From positions 146,187,121-146,251,120 of the forward strand of contig NC_133161.1 in assembly GCF_040802235.1 (NCBI RefSeq): 64,000 nt of DNA. The letters are read 5' to 3'. This document shows, one piece after another, positions 23,605 through 35,602 of this stretch. Within the stretch, counting starts at the first letter, position 1. The number at the start of each line of letters is the position of its first letter. The stretch is from Manis javanica (Eukaryota; Chordata; Mammalia; Pholidota; Manidae). The position numbers and the translations under genes were made by a program. A model generated the notes under the pieces. It was not told where the DNA came from. It worked only from the letters and a program-made list of their open reading frames with translations, and searched no databases.

Positions 23605-24689
23605 TATTTGTCTTTTCATTACTGTAATTTTCAACTATGAGAAAATAATAGCTATGTATAAAGGACTGTATATGCTGTTTTATATACACCACCTCCAATA
23701 ATTTAGATAATATACAGAGTAAGTCACCTAAATTAGGTTTGCCTAATCGAGTAAAGTCATATCTGGCCCACTGATGACAAAGCAGTTCAAGCTGATGCCC
23801 TAAAGGGGGCCTTATAGCTAATTATTTCAACCGAAAGACATATACTACATGGTGCTAGAATCATCGTGAAATTCATGAACTGGGAAGACCGCAAGGTGAA
23901 TTTGTATAGTCGTAATCAGACCATGCTATCTGTTTGGCATTTCACTGAAAAAGGTATGGAAAAATTAAAAGATAAAAGAAAAAGAAAAAAATGATTAAAC
24001 AAATTAAAATGAACAGCTATATAGAAACATCTCATTTTGAGGTTTTGCTTTTGTTTTTAAACCAATAAAACATTCCTCATACCTTCTATAAAGGTTTCTT
24101 TGGGTCTCAGTTCAATTCCAGATTAAAATCTGGCCATTCAGGTTAAATCTGACATGGCTCTTAATAGTTTTCATGTAAAAAGTACTTTTAGTCCCTAGTG
24201 ATCAAACAGCTCTACGGACAAGAGGCTACCAACTTTTCCTTTTTTATGGATTTCAAAACAGCTCCATTTTCTACTAACTGAAAAAGTCTATTTCCTAGCT
24301 CTTAAAATAGATTTTTAAAACCCAATCACTTCATTAGCTTGTACTCATTTATTTTCCTACCTGGAGATTAACACCTAACATGTTAGATGTTTTTGAGGCA
24401 AAAGTTAGCCGGCACAGAGTTAACTGAGAGATCACTACTAAAAAGGAGAAACAAAAATCTGTCCTACTGACACTATATATGATTACATAACTGAAACTAT
24501 TTTTCCAGGGAGTGTTCAAAGAACAAAGGTGACAAACTGAGAATACGAAATGTCTTCCTAATAATATGTATTCAAATACATCCCTCACCACTTAAGAACA
24601 AAATGCAGGCACTTCAACTTCACTTCAGTTCTTGGGACACCATGTTCAGTTCTTGTTGAAAACCTTAAAAAGAATTTTGGCCAATCATA

Positions 24690-24898
24690 ACAAAAGTTGG
24701 TCACAGGCCCAGAAGGGAGAATATAGTTAATATTCTGCAACATCGTCTATGTAGACAAATAGTAACTGCACTAGTTAGGGTGAGGATTTAATAATAGGGA
24801 TAACTGTTAAACCACTGTGTTGTATAAGATTGTGTATCAACGAGACTTCAATGTTTAAAAATCCCTACAGTATTAAAAAAAAAAAGTTTTTTAACCAA
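24690..24898 (+). repeat. Old L1 3' end
   Basis: The stretch 'taaaccactgtgttgtataa' to 'gtatcaacgagacttcaatg' followed by A-rich sequence is the classic 3' terminus of mammalian-wide L1M elements. It sits in intron 1 of PAFAH1B2. Confidence 0.6.
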
Positions 24899-25624
24899 CT
24901 GGAGGGAGTCTAGAGGAAAGGAGCCAAGATAGTGAGAAATCTGAAAACCTGTCGTATTAGAAATACTTGAAAGAAATGGGTATGTTTATAATCTGCAGAA
25001 AAACTGGTTGGGGAACAGGAAGACACGACATAAATAGCTGTCAAAGTTCTCAAAGATACGAGGAAGAGATCTAAGGCTTATTTTGCATGTCCCCAAATAG
25101 GAAAACAGAGCCACTGGACAGAATGTAGAGTGAGACAGATTTCTAACACATATGACTACAAAATAGAATGCTGTCTCTTAAGGTAGATTCCTCCAAAGGA
25201 GACTCAAAAAGAGAGGCCAGGTGAACATCTAATAGGTAAGCATAATGTGAACCAAAGCATGTAAGGACTGGTCCAGATTAGTGGGGTCCAGACACTTCCA
25301 ATGCTTCAGAATCTTTTGAAACGCACCTCAGTATATGTATTATTTGTTAATTAAATAAGCTGTTGTTAATCTGTATATTAAGTATTAGTAAAGCTTATTT
25401 TGTCCTTTACATAAAAAAATAAATGCAAAAAGAGAAGTTCTAAATTATGTCCTGTATTTCACTGGATCATCTTGTGCATCCTGGGGAAAGGGTGCCCATA
25501 CTCTACTTTCAAGACCAATGGTCTGTAGGGGCTCTTTAGATCTATGATTCAGTTAACAAACTTGGCTTTTCAGAGTTCCTCCCACAGATAAACAACTGAT
25601 CTAAAATAATAATTGCAATAAGGA

Positions 25625-25775
25625 TTTATTAAGAAGTTACTATTGACAAGGCACTGTGCTAGGAGCTTTGTTATTTAAATAAAACTGAAGCTCAGGGAGT
25701 TTTAAGGAACCCACTCCCTGATAGGAGAGCTGAGACTTGTACTCAAGGTGACACACCTCTAAAGACTATTACTCT
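25625..25775 (-). repeat. MIR-type SINE relic
   Basis: It shows reversed MIR order: 'ggcactgtgctaggagcttt', 'aaactgaagctcagggag', 'gagctgagacttgtactcaa'. It is diverged. Confidence 0.45.
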
Positions 25776-27479
25776 TTAGTAAAGGATGTTAGGTTCTATG
25801 TAGAAGACTATATTAAGCAATAATAAATCCTAATTTAATAATCCATTTATATCTTTTACTACTACTGCCCCAATTTAATGGCATTTTTATAACCTGAGCA
25901 AAATACTTTCACGTCAGTCATAAATTTCTTCATGGGCAAAATGAAAAAGCCATACAGAGAAACTAGGAACAAAACTTATCTGAGGCAATCAGGCAGGTAG
26001 AACTGGAGTAGATCATAAAGCATTCCCAATTAGCTAGTCTTTTTTGTTGCTGGTCCTTAAACTAGGAATACAAGGTCAATCTTCCTCCTCTACAAGGGTG
26101 AAGTTTGTAAGCAAAACTTTCTTTGTGCTTTCAGGGACTTGGGTTTGTATTCTTTTGCCAAATCAAAATCTTATAATACAAAGTAGCTATCAGTTTTACT
26201 GATGCCCATGGCTTGGTATCATTTTTTAACAGCAGGTGAAGTAAAACCCAACCACAAACCTATGCAATCTCTTCTTTTAGAATCCGGCTAGAAATGTACA
26301 ACCTAGGGGACTAGGCATTGAGGAGTCTGAATAATCTGAGAGTTAGATAAAATAGGTTTGTATTCTTTACAAGAAAAACGACGGATGAAGCACAAGCTAT
26401 CCAGAGAACAGCCTGTGGCAGGGCACAAAAATCTGAGAGATTTTGGGTTTCCTGTTCCAGGTGGAGAGCAATATTGTACCTTTTGATCACAAAGAGGCTC
26501 ACTTAGAAAAACCCAGTACAGCAGAGATAAAAAGGTCAAAAAGCCAACAGTTTTTTGTTTATGTACCAGGAGATGCTTTGTCTATTAAAACGAGCTGCTT
26601 TCCAGGAAAATTTGGAGTAAGCGACTTGCACAGCATTTCCCGATTTTCCTGCATTTTCTATCTTCCCTATTAGCTTCAACTTTGACAATCTAACAGCAGA
26701 ATTTCCAGATGCTTATACCAGCATGGTGTAGTGCAGTGTATCTAAACAAAAAACAGTTCCAACAAAGAAAGAAATTTTCAAGCTGAGGAACCAGGAAGCA
26801 CATGGAGGGAGAACATCGCACTGAGAACGAAAAGATTTAGAATGTTTCCACTCTGACCGCAGACTCTTCATTTCGTTTCAGAGGCAGTTGGTAGGGTTAT
26901 TCTTAAGGGGAAGGCAAAACTTATCCTGAATACCCTGCCTCACACCTGGCAGGGGAATACACTGGTGGGCGGGTCTCGGAGCTCCAGCACTTCCACAATT
27001 TTTCAAATGTCCAAGACGACAAATTAGAGCACAATTTCCTACTTCTCCTCCCCTTCTCCCCCACAAGGAGGCAACCCTTACATCAGAACAATGTGCCCTG
27101 GAGAAGCATCTAAAAAAAACCAGGCATACCCAAAGCAAAGGCAGATTCAAATGCTCAGGGGAGACAATCCTCTATTCTCCTTCCTTTTTCTCCAAGCCTT
27201 TAAAAGTGTAGAAAATGGGTCCTAGGGTGGGTCCAGGTGATCTTCCCTTTCTCTGTGGGTAAGCTCTAGAAAGAGGCCAAAGCTTCAAGTGTCCAGGTTT
27301 CTTAGCGTTTGTACACAGACTATGAAGAGCAAGGCTGGCCTGGGAGCTATGGAAAGCAGAGTGTGAGTCACCACGCAACGGCTACAACACAAACCTGTAC
27401 GCCAGAAGGTCCTGAGCTGGTCCGTGGACACCGACCAGGAAAAAGGCACCTAAGGGAACCCGGCCACTGGCAGGTTTAA

Positions 27480-27610
27480 CTAGCTGGTTGGCCTTGGGCT
27501 AATCACCCACCTCGCTGAGCCTCATCTCTAAAATGAGGCGCTGGACTGGATGGCCCTCTAAGAAACAGTCCCTTCGGAGTCCTGACAGTCTACGGATTTC
27601 TGGGTACATT
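27480..27610 (+). repeat. MIR relic bordering the PAFAH1B2 CpG island
   Basis: The segment 'ttggccttgggctaatcacc', 'ctcatctctaaaatgaggcg', 'ctggactggatggccctcta' is MIR-like in plus orientation. It marks the intronic edge of the CpG island. Confidence 0.5.
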
Positions 27611-27699
27611 AGAGGAACCGGAGAAGTTTTTAAAGAGTTGGAATTTTCAACAAAAGGGGGAGAAGGGGTACAGGCAACCAAAAAGCAGAGCAACGTGGT

Positions 27700-28520
27700 T
27701 CGGGCCCACGTCAAAGGCCTCTCGGGCCAGAGGAAAGGGGACAGGGGGGCCCGAGGAGCGAGCTGGGGGAGGCTGGGAACAGGGGACAGCTGGGGCCCGA
27801 GGCCGAGGACCCGCCGCGGGCCGTACGGGCCGCAGGAGGCCTCGTCCGGGGTAGGCGGGCCGGGGCAGCGGGCCCGCCTCCCTGTCGTCTCCCGGCGCTG
27901 GCGGCAGGCCGGGGGCGCGGCGCCGGGAAGGGCTCCACGGGGCAGCGCGCGCGGCGCGGGTACCGACGCCGGGAGCGCGCAAGGGGCGCACGCGGCCCCC
28001 AGGCCCGGCGGGTGGGGGAGGGGAGGTCGCGGGCCTCTCACAATAACAAACCGCAGCCCCTTCCAACCCCCGCCTCCCAGCCGCCGGTTCCCCGCACCCA
28101 GGATGCGCTCACTCAGGCAGAGGGTCCGCGCGGGCCCCAGGCGGCTGCGGCGTCGGCGGGTGGCGCGTCTGCTGCTCGCTCAGACCCGGAGGCCCCGCTC
28201 CCGCGCGTCCCCTCCTCGGGCCCCAGCACCAGCGGCAGCACCCCCACTTCCGGTTCCCCTGTCACTCAAGCCGACGGCTTCCGGAAGTCCCGCCCATCCT
28301 GCGCGGCCGCGACGCGCCTCGCCCCTAGCCCCTCGCCGCTCGCCACGCCACCTTCCCTCTGGGCGGGCTGGCTGCGGGCGCCCAGGTGTCCACCCCGCAA
28401 GGCTCCCGGCTTTGTTCTCTCTCCGGCCCTCTTGTTCGCTTGTAGTCCGCGCGACCCGAGCCCCTAACTTTGCCCCGGCCGCAGGCCTCAGTGCTGCGTT
28501 AACGTCCCCGCCGTCTGGAG
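27700..28520. promoter_or_regulatory. PAFAH1B2: CpG-island promoter of PAFAH1B2
   Basis: About 0.8 kb of very GC-rich, CpG-dense DNA in AT-rich surroundings, with no TATA box facing the gene. ETS/GABPA-type sites (ACTTCCGG at 28246-28253; the palindrome CTTCCGGAAGT at 28278-28288), a neighbouring GC box and numerous CpGs point to a broad housekeeping promoter. Transcription on the minus strand probably starts between about 28130 and 28290. Long open frames through this block are due to composition. Confidence 0.8.
28113..28250 (-). other. PAFAH1B2: Probable non-coding exon 1 (5' UTR) of PAFAH1B2
   Basis: A 5'-UTR exon is required because the first coding exon has a genuine acceptor 7 nt before the ATG. 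The best donor-like site I see on the minus strand in the island is CCTGA followed by GTGAGC, with the intron starting at 28112. The 5' limit is a guess placed just downstream of the ETS cluster. The last exon base A instead of G is non-consensus, so another donor is possible. Confidence 0.35.
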
Positions 28521-29236
28521 GTGGCATTTAGGACAATGTGGCGTGACCTCACACTGACGCCATTCCCTTCCCGCCCAGCCAACCTGGCTTCCTTCTCCAC
28601 CCCGTGGAATAAACCACGTTGCTGCGAGTGGGAGGGTAATAGGGCCCCAAGGTCAACGAGGCCGTCTCCTACATTGATGAGTGGGATTCCTCTTTCTGTG
28701 ATGAATGTACGGATTTGGGGGGACCGCCTCTTAAGGGGGTGTCGAGGTTGGGGGGGATAGCGAGGCACAGAATTCCTTAACAATCCGTCCTGTTAGGGGA
28801 AGACGTGTATTTACAAAGCCAATATTGGAAAGAATACGTGCTAAATGCTACATAAATGCAGGATCTATAAAAGCAGAGAGGAGGGGTGACAGCTGCCGGC
28901 AGGCTCGTGGCGGCCACACGTTTGGCGAAGCCGCACCCTGAGCTGGCCCTTTAAGGATGAATAGGCTTCTTTCAACCGGTGCCAGGGAATAGGCAGAGCC
29001 TTCCCGCTCTGGATGGAAATGATCAAGGGGTTTTGGTTTTGCCGACAAAACCTGTTGAGAATACTATAAAAACCTGGGAGCCTACAGTCTCAAAATAAAT
29101 CAATTTATTTTTTAGATCACCTGTGCTGTCAAGTGGTACCAAAGTTATCAGGCATATGTAATGCAAAATAATTTTGTCCTTTCATAAAAATTCTACCTTG
29201 TTGACTCACTCAGGTACTGGGAATTCACAAAAAAAA

Positions 29237-30048
29237 TGAGACAGGGACCATAGATGTAGTCAGAATAGAGTGAAGGCCTCCGGAGGGGGAGGGCGGGATA
29301 TTTGCAGTCAGAGCAATGTAACTGCGTGCAAGGAAACCGCCCCCCTGCTAAAACTCTATGTTAAACATTGAGCTCTAGAATCATTCTTCAGTGAAATCAG
29401 TTAATGTTCCCCAGATAAAGAAGAGTAGCACATGTTTTATTATGCTAATCATTTGTAACCATGTGTAAGATTCACTTTAGCATGCTAAAAGGCCCAGGCC
29501 TATGTGCTGTCTTTCCTCCATAAGATCTGACAGGTAATTCTGCAAACTAAGCAACTAGGCATGCAGACCCAACTGTAGATGGCATAGTAAAGGGCAGGAA
29601 GAATTCCATCTTAAAGATAAGATTGCATTTTAACACTCAGGAAGTTCAAGAGGCAAGATTCTTTAGCAAGTAGACAATGCCTCAGCCCCCCTTGGGGGTG
29701 GGCATGCAGCCTTTTGATATGCTCCCAGACCCAGGCGCCGGTGTCCCAGAGAGAAATCAAGGCAGGAAATTCCTTACAGTTGTTAATTTTTAATATTCAG
29801 GGACCACTTAACAAGTCCCCACCCCTAAGTTTTTTCATGTTCTCGAAAAATCCTCAACTGCCTATAAAACCCCCTAGACAACGCACCGCTACGGACTCTC
29901 TTGTCCCCTCCTGGCGTGAGCCGGGAGCTCTGTCCTTTCACTTTCTCTCTAAATAAAAGCCTCTACCTTGCTCCCGTACCTTGACTGTGAAGCTCATTCT
30001 TCGGCTCCGCAAACAAGAACCCCGGCGTCAAACGGTCCCGCTCCCTCA
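29237..30048 (+). mobile_element. Solo LTR of an endogenous retrovirus
   Basis: About 0.8 kb with LTR architecture: a U3-like region; TATAAAA at 29863-29869; AATAAA at 29952-29957 about 83 nt downstream; then a C/G-rich R-U5-like end finishing CTCCCTCA at 30048. The left edge is uncertain, with TG at 29237 or 29255. No internal retroviral genes flank it, so it is a solo LTR left by recombination. The gammaretrovirus-like (ERV1) layout is an inference. A clear short target-site duplication was not found. Confidence 0.65.
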
Positions 30049-30252
30049 GACCTAACGGTATATAGCAAGGAAGACAGTATATTAAAGTAGTAATTACATC
30101 TAAGTGTATTGGGTGTTCTCTCTCAGATGTTCACAAAATATATGATATGATTCTCCAGTATATGCTCAATAACTGTTTATTGTTTTAAGTGTTTTATTGA
30201 AAAGAATTTGTATTTGGGGAACTCAAGAGGTAGCCCACAATTTGGTACTGAT

Positions 30253-31085
30253 AAAAGAAGAGAAACAGATACCTCAAGACAAATGCTGGGCATAGAAGCC
30301 ACAGGGCATAAATCTGCAAAGAAGTAAAAAGCTAATCTTTTCAAACAATATGGCTTCTCTCTCACTTACCAACTTTACATTTCCCTGTATGGCCCCGGAA
30401 GATGACTGGTTAGCCAGAGACGGGTAAGATTCCTCAAGGGAGGAACAACCTAAGACAGGCACAGTCGCAGGGGGGCCATCAGGTGAGAAATTGGGGATCA
30501 ACAGTGGTGAAGCTTAGAACCTCACCCCCCACTGTTTTGAGAGAAATCTAATGCATCCGTGGATGTTTTATTGCCCTTGTCTAGCTCGGATTAACACATA
30601 GTCTACAGGCACACACCTGATCATCTACAATTGCTCTCTTACAGCACTAAACTATGTTTTCTACCTTTATCTTGCATCTACCTACCACTTAAGCATTTTA
30701 TTAAAAATAAAAATAATAATGATAATAAAGGGAGAAATGTGGGATCCACATATAAATCAAGTATAAAAATCAAACAAATATTCATATTTGACCTGATTGT
30801 TTATAGTTCATAATGCGTGATCAAAACCGAAAGTTTCTGTGATGACTGCCCTTGCACTGTTCACCATGTAAGAACTTATTCACTATGTAAGAATTCGTTC
30901 ACCATGTAAGAACTTGTTCGTTATGCTTCAGAAGATTGGAGATTGACGAGAATTAGGCTTGGGGTGGATTAATGATTGTGCATTGAGCATTGAACCCCCT
31001 ATACAGAATTTTATTGTTGTTAACAACCATTTGATCAATAAATATGAGAGATGCCCTCTCAAAAAAAAAAAAAGAAGAGAAACAG
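30253..31085 (+). mobile_element. 0.8-kb poly-A retroposon with perfect 16-bp TSDs, family unknown
   Basis: The insert 30269-31069 ends in a run of about 13 A after AATAAA (31037-31042). It is flanked by identical 16-bp repeats aaaagaagagaaacag (30253-30268 and 31070-31085). That is L1-machinery retroposition of a polyadenylated RNA. There is no long ORF. It contains an AT-rich (AATAAT)-like stretch at about 30700-30730 and a 19-bp tandem repeat at 30860-30925. It is neither a tRNA/7SL SINE nor L1. It could be a retroposed lncRNA or ERV-derived transcript that became a repeat family. Confidence 0.8.
30860..30925 (+). repeat. 19-bp tandem repeat, about 3.5 units
   Basis: The units are ttcaccatgtaagaactta (30860-30878), ttcactatgtaagaattcg (30879-30897), ttcaccatgtaagaacttg (30898-30916) and the partial ttcgttatg (30917-30925). 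It lies inside the 0.8-kb retroposon, upstream of its 3' end. Confidence 0.9.
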
Positions 31086-31194
31086 CTTGAATTGTTCTCC
31101 ATGGATAAATCCACAAATCTGGTATTCCCCAGTCTTAACACCCAGTACACTTCGATGTCATTACTGCTTTAATGCGCTGTCTTCCTTGCTATAT

Positions 31195-31300
31195 TGTTAG
31201 GTCACAGGGAGCAGGGACCTTATTCTGTGAATTCCTAGGACCTGGCACGGCGTCTGATCTATGGCAGACGCTCATTAAATATTGCTGAATGAGCAATGAG
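31195..31300 (+). repeat. L2 LINE 3' end
   Basis: The phrases 'agggagcagggaccttattc', 'cctaggacctggcacggcgt' and 'acgctcattaaatattgctg' are the standard L2 terminus in forward orientation, diverged. Confidence 0.65.
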
Positions 31301-31564
31301 TGATCAAGGGTTGAATCTGTGCCTGTGTGGAACCATGGCCTATCTTTGCACTTTCTTGCTTTCAACTTCTTAATTAAGAAATATAAACAAAAGAGGTGTG
31401 ACCCTAGGAAATACTAGACCTAGTTAAACTAGGCTCTGCAAATTTTAAACGTTTATGGCTCAGGCAGTCGTTAATGTTTTGGCAAAATCTTAATGTCACC
31501 GAACCCTGACATTTATTAAGAGCTTGGCTCCTGAATTGGTCTGTTTTGGTTTTCTAAATAATTC

Positions 31565-31745
31565 ATTCTCAAAAATATGCAGATGGTATGGTATAGTGGA
31601 GAGGACCCTAAATAAGGATTCAGGGTACCCTGGGTTCTTGTCTGAAAGCTGATGCTCATTTTAGCTCTTCAAACCTTTCTTTCTTAGTCTGTAAGATTGA
31701 AAGGATGGACTAGGTAATTGCTAATACCCTTTCTAGCTCTAAACT
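31565..31745 (+). repeat. MIR-class SINE relic
   Basis: It shows forward order: 'ggtatagtggagaggaccct', 'ccctgggttcttgtctgaaa', 'cttagtctgtaagattgaaa', 'ggatggactaggtaattgct'. It is ancient. Confidence 0.55.
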
Positions 31746-32879
31746 TCCACCCTCCCCTCAGTTACAAGCAAGAACATAATTCTGGTGGCATACACACCCT
31801 GTCTCACTCCCCCTCACTTCCTGCACACCACCTTTCCTTTCCCTGGCCCCATTCATAGTCTGTGTTTTCCATAGGGACCTAGTTGGTGATAGGTAAAAAT
31901 AACTGTTTCCTAACTCTGAGACAAATTGGCTGAAAACTATTAGGAGAGTTTGCCTTTTAAGTTGTTTTTTCCATTAAAAAGATGATGGGTTTTTTGAATC
32001 CATCCACATTCTTTGGTCTGGTTTCCTTCATGGCTAAATGACAACCTAAAGGGAGAAAATATATAAACCCTGACAAAATGTCTGTGGACTGATTGGAATC
32101 CACAAATGGACTAGCGTAAACATAATCAAATGTAGACCTAGGACTTTGAGAATAAGAAGTGTCAAAATATGACCCAGATGGTCTGGAACTTAGGAGACTA
32201 CTTGGCATTTCATGACTTAACAGTAATGAAGCCAGAAGATTTCAGAGGACCTGGTATTTTAGACGTGGAGAGAAGGAAGAAAAGCCAAGTGGACTGAGAA
32301 CGGACACACAGTTGAATTAGGAAATTTCTGTGTGTAGAAACCAAGATCAGATGATTTGTAGAAAGAGTTTCAAAGTGTTGTTTATTGTTAAAACACATTA
32401 AGAAAAGTTTCAACAGAAAAAAGCAGTCTCACTTGCATCCTTACAAATGAATACATTTTCATTTGCCTCAGTTTCTTTCATTCAATAATTGTACTTTGAA
32501 TAGGTGCTTTATTTCTCAATTTTAAGATCTCTGGGGTCAGGCTGAGAAATTGTTAGAAACATAATAAAGAATATACAGTATTATAACAACATTTTTGTTT
32601 CTACAAGTGACAATTGTTAGTTTTTCATATTTTTTTTTAAAACAATGTGTGTGTGCGTGTGCAGGTGTGTGTGAGAACCATCATGAACTCATGGGTCGAA
32701 ACACATTTGATGTGTTTCATCCCATTGCAACTATTAAGCTCAGTTATAGCAAGATTGTCCTATCTTTGGCTGGTGGGTCCCTATTCAAGATGGCTCCTGA
32801 GTCATTTCGACATGATGAAACATCGATCTGCTTTCTGCCACTTCAGTTTTGCCTTTTCTACAGTTTCATATAGATGCAA

Positions 32880-34340
32880 TGATACAACAGGTTCTCTTTT
32901 ATTTTTGGCCTCTTCAGTTTAATGTGATTATTTTGAGATTCATCTATGTTGTTGTGTGTACCAATAATTCATTCCTTTTTATTACCAACTAGTATTCCAT
33001 TATATGGGTATTCTACAATTTATCTAGTCAGCTGGAATGCACATTCGGGTTGTTTTTAGTTTTGCTTCTAATAATACTAAGATGAAAGTTCATGTAGAGG
33101 TCTTTGTGTAGATATGTGTTTTCGTTTCTCTTCGATAAATATGTAGGAATGGAATTTACTGAGTTATATGGCAAGTATATGCTTAGCATTACAATAAACC
33201 ACCCAGCTGTTTTCCAAGTGGTTTATAATTTTATCCCCCACAAGCAGTGTATGAGATCTAGTTGCTCTGCATCCTTGATCACACATAGTATTGTCAATCT
33301 TTTTAGTTTTAGCCATTCTAGTGGGTATGTAGTGATATCTCACTGTGGTTTTAATTTGACTTTCTCTGATGACTAATAACTTCATGTTCTTTTTGGCCAT
33401 TTATTTATCTTCTTTTGTGAAGTACCTGTTCAACTCTTTTGCCCATTAAAAAAAAATTAGGTTGTTTGTCCTCTTGTAAAAGTTCTTTTATATTTTAAAT
33501 ACAAGTTGTTTGTCAAATATATGCATTTCAAACAATTTTCTCCCAATCTGTGGCTTGAGTTTCCACTTTCTTAACAATATCTTTTGAGGAACAGAAGTTT
33601 TTAACTTTGATAAAGTACAACATCTTTTTTTTATTTGTGGTTTGTGTTTTTCAGGTCCTATTTAAGAAATTTTTACCTACTACTAGGTCCAATGTGTTTC
33701 TTCTGTTTTCTTCTTGAAGTTTTATAATTGTAGCTTTTACATTTCAGTTAATAATCTTACTTTAGGTAATTTTTGTACATGGTGTAAAGGACAATGTCAA
33801 TTTTTTTTCATATAGATGTTCAATTGTTCCAACACTATTTGTATAAAAGATTTTCTTTTTTCCATTGATTTATCTTGCTCCCTTTGTTGAAAGACAATTT
33901 ACTATAAATGTGTAGGTCAATTTTGGAGCTGAATATGGTTCCATTGATCTCTATGTCTATCTTTAGAACAATACCAAACTTTTAATTACTATAACCATAT
34001 AGTAACTCCTAAAAATAATAGTGTAAGCCCTCCAGCTATCCTTTTTTAAAAAATTGTTTTGACTATTCTAGGTCCTTTGTATTTCCATAAAAATTTTAGA
34101 GTGACCTTGTCAATTTCTACAAACAAAAAGGCCTTTCAAAATTTTGATTGGGATGCATTAAATTTGTAGAGTTTGGGGAGCATCGACTTCTTAACAATAT
34201 CAAATTTTCTAATTGATAAATATTGTTTATTGTGCCATTGTTTTAGATTTTCTTTAATTTCTCTCAGCAGTATGTTGTAGCTTTCAGTGTGTGGGTCTAT
34301 ATACTTGATAAATTTATCCTTAAGTACATTATACATCCTT
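32880..34340 (-). mobile_element. Old L1 fragment, antisense (ORF2 C-terminal part)
   Basis: Reading the minus strand recovers L1 ORF2-like text: a 3' UTR, then codons for the C-terminal ORF2 region (for example IRESQIKTTVRYHYIPTRMA from about 33374 downwards), then more N-terminal parts up to about 34330. Many stops and frameshifts show it is long dead. It occupies most of 32.9-34.3 kb of the intergenic region. Confidence 0.8.
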
Positions 34341-34739
34341 CACATTCATGAGAAAACTTTCCTGAGTTCTTTGAGAACTCCCATTTTTGAGAATCTCATA
34401 GTAGCATGTAATTACATCATGAAATTTACCTGAAAGTTTTAAGCAATCACTTGATGTCTGTAATGAGTGTAACAACGTGAAGAGAAGGAGTAAAGAGGCT
34501 TAATGCCAGGCGGAAATGTGCACCCTGTCTAGGCGTGTGGACCCCAGCTGGTTTGTTTTCATTGCCCACCAACCTTGAAGATAGTTTCATTCAGCTTCCA
34601 CCTCTTTAAAGTGACAAATCCTTATACGATGGATTTTCAGGTTCCCTGGCTCAAGATACAACCCTGAATTCTGAATGCAAGAGCCCATGGATGTTTCTAC
34701 TACAGTGTGTATCCCTCCCTTTTAACCCCTTGTTTAAAG

Positions 34740-35330
34740 TCTCTTTTCCTGACTAAATAGGAGTTCTTCTAGGGCAAGAGCCTTGCCACTTTTCTCCTTG
34801 TAACCCCAGTGCCAGGAAGTGCCTGCCGTAATGAATAGTTCCTGGTAAATGAACCAAGTCCCCAGATGCTCAGTGCCAGGCATCCAGCTCAGGATCCTTG
34901 CCTTTTCCCTTTTTCTCTACCACAAACTCCCAGGCTCCTTAGTTCCATTTCTATACTGCAGTGCTTGCTCTTTTCTCATAAAGCCCAATTTCCTTATTGT
35001 GGCTTTAATTCTCTCTGCCCATTTAGGTCTCACGCTGCCTCTCCAGCTGTGTCTCCCACCCCACCCCATCTCCGTCTCCCTGGCCACTCCATCTACCTGG
35101 CACTCCTCAGGCAGACCCCACACGCTCGTTTTTCCACGCCTTTGCGGGCGGCCCTCTACCTTGATTGTCCTTTTCCCCGATCCTTTACCCGTGGAAATCC
35201 TCCTCCTCCGTAAAGCTTTGCTCAGCTCGAATGGCTCTTCCTCGGTAAAGCTCTCCCAGCTTCGTCTGTGAGAATGAAGCAGAACTGACTGCAGTCAGTC
35301 CCCCACTCTTGTTTTTCTGCCAGCACTGCC
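34740..35330 (+). repeat. L2 LINE relic(s)
   Basis: 34745-34850 resembles an L2 3' end ('gggcaagagccttgccactt', 'ccagtgccaggaagtgcctg'). 34880-35270 is a C/T-rich L2 body ('ctcacgctgcctctccagct'), so fragments are rearranged or repeated. The two overlapping open frames here arise from its pyrimidine richness. Confidence 0.5.
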
Positions 35331-35547
35331 TGCTTGGGACCTCCTTCTTCATGCAAAAGCTATCATATTATGTAGCAAGGAACTTGCTCTCAGCAAGATG
35401 TCAAGTTGGAAAGCAATTGGCTGAGATATTTGATCTAAGGTGTGAATTAGCTGATAACGTTTAACTTACAAACATGGCAGGCAGGTAATTACAGTTGACA
35501 GACGCTATCATTGGGGGTCCGGAGACCCAGATGTGCATCTCAGCTCT

Positions 35548-35602
35548 GGTTCCTTCCTTCCCATCCTTCCCTCCCTCCCTTCTTCCCATCCTTCCTTCCC
35601 AA
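35548..35602. repeat. (CCTT)n-type simple repeat
   Basis: An imperfect pyrimidine tract of CCTTCC/CCTCCC units, purine-rich on the other strand. Confidence 0.8.

Noticed and set aside
27533-28531. 332-codon plus-strand open frame through the PAFAH1B2 island, with overlapping frames on both strands
   Set aside because: Composition artefact: stop codons are rare in very GC-rich DNA, several frames are open at once, the product is Arg/Pro/Gly/Ala-rich with no domain, and splice context is lacking.
28860-28875. TATAAAA-like sequence (ctataaaagcagag) right of the PAFAH1B2 island
   Set aside because: No CpG, initiator or exon features follow on the plus strand; a single TATA match in AT-rich DNA is weak evidence.
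34849-35271. 140-codon plus-strand frame
   Set aside because: Lies in a C/T-rich L2 relic where frames stay open by composition.
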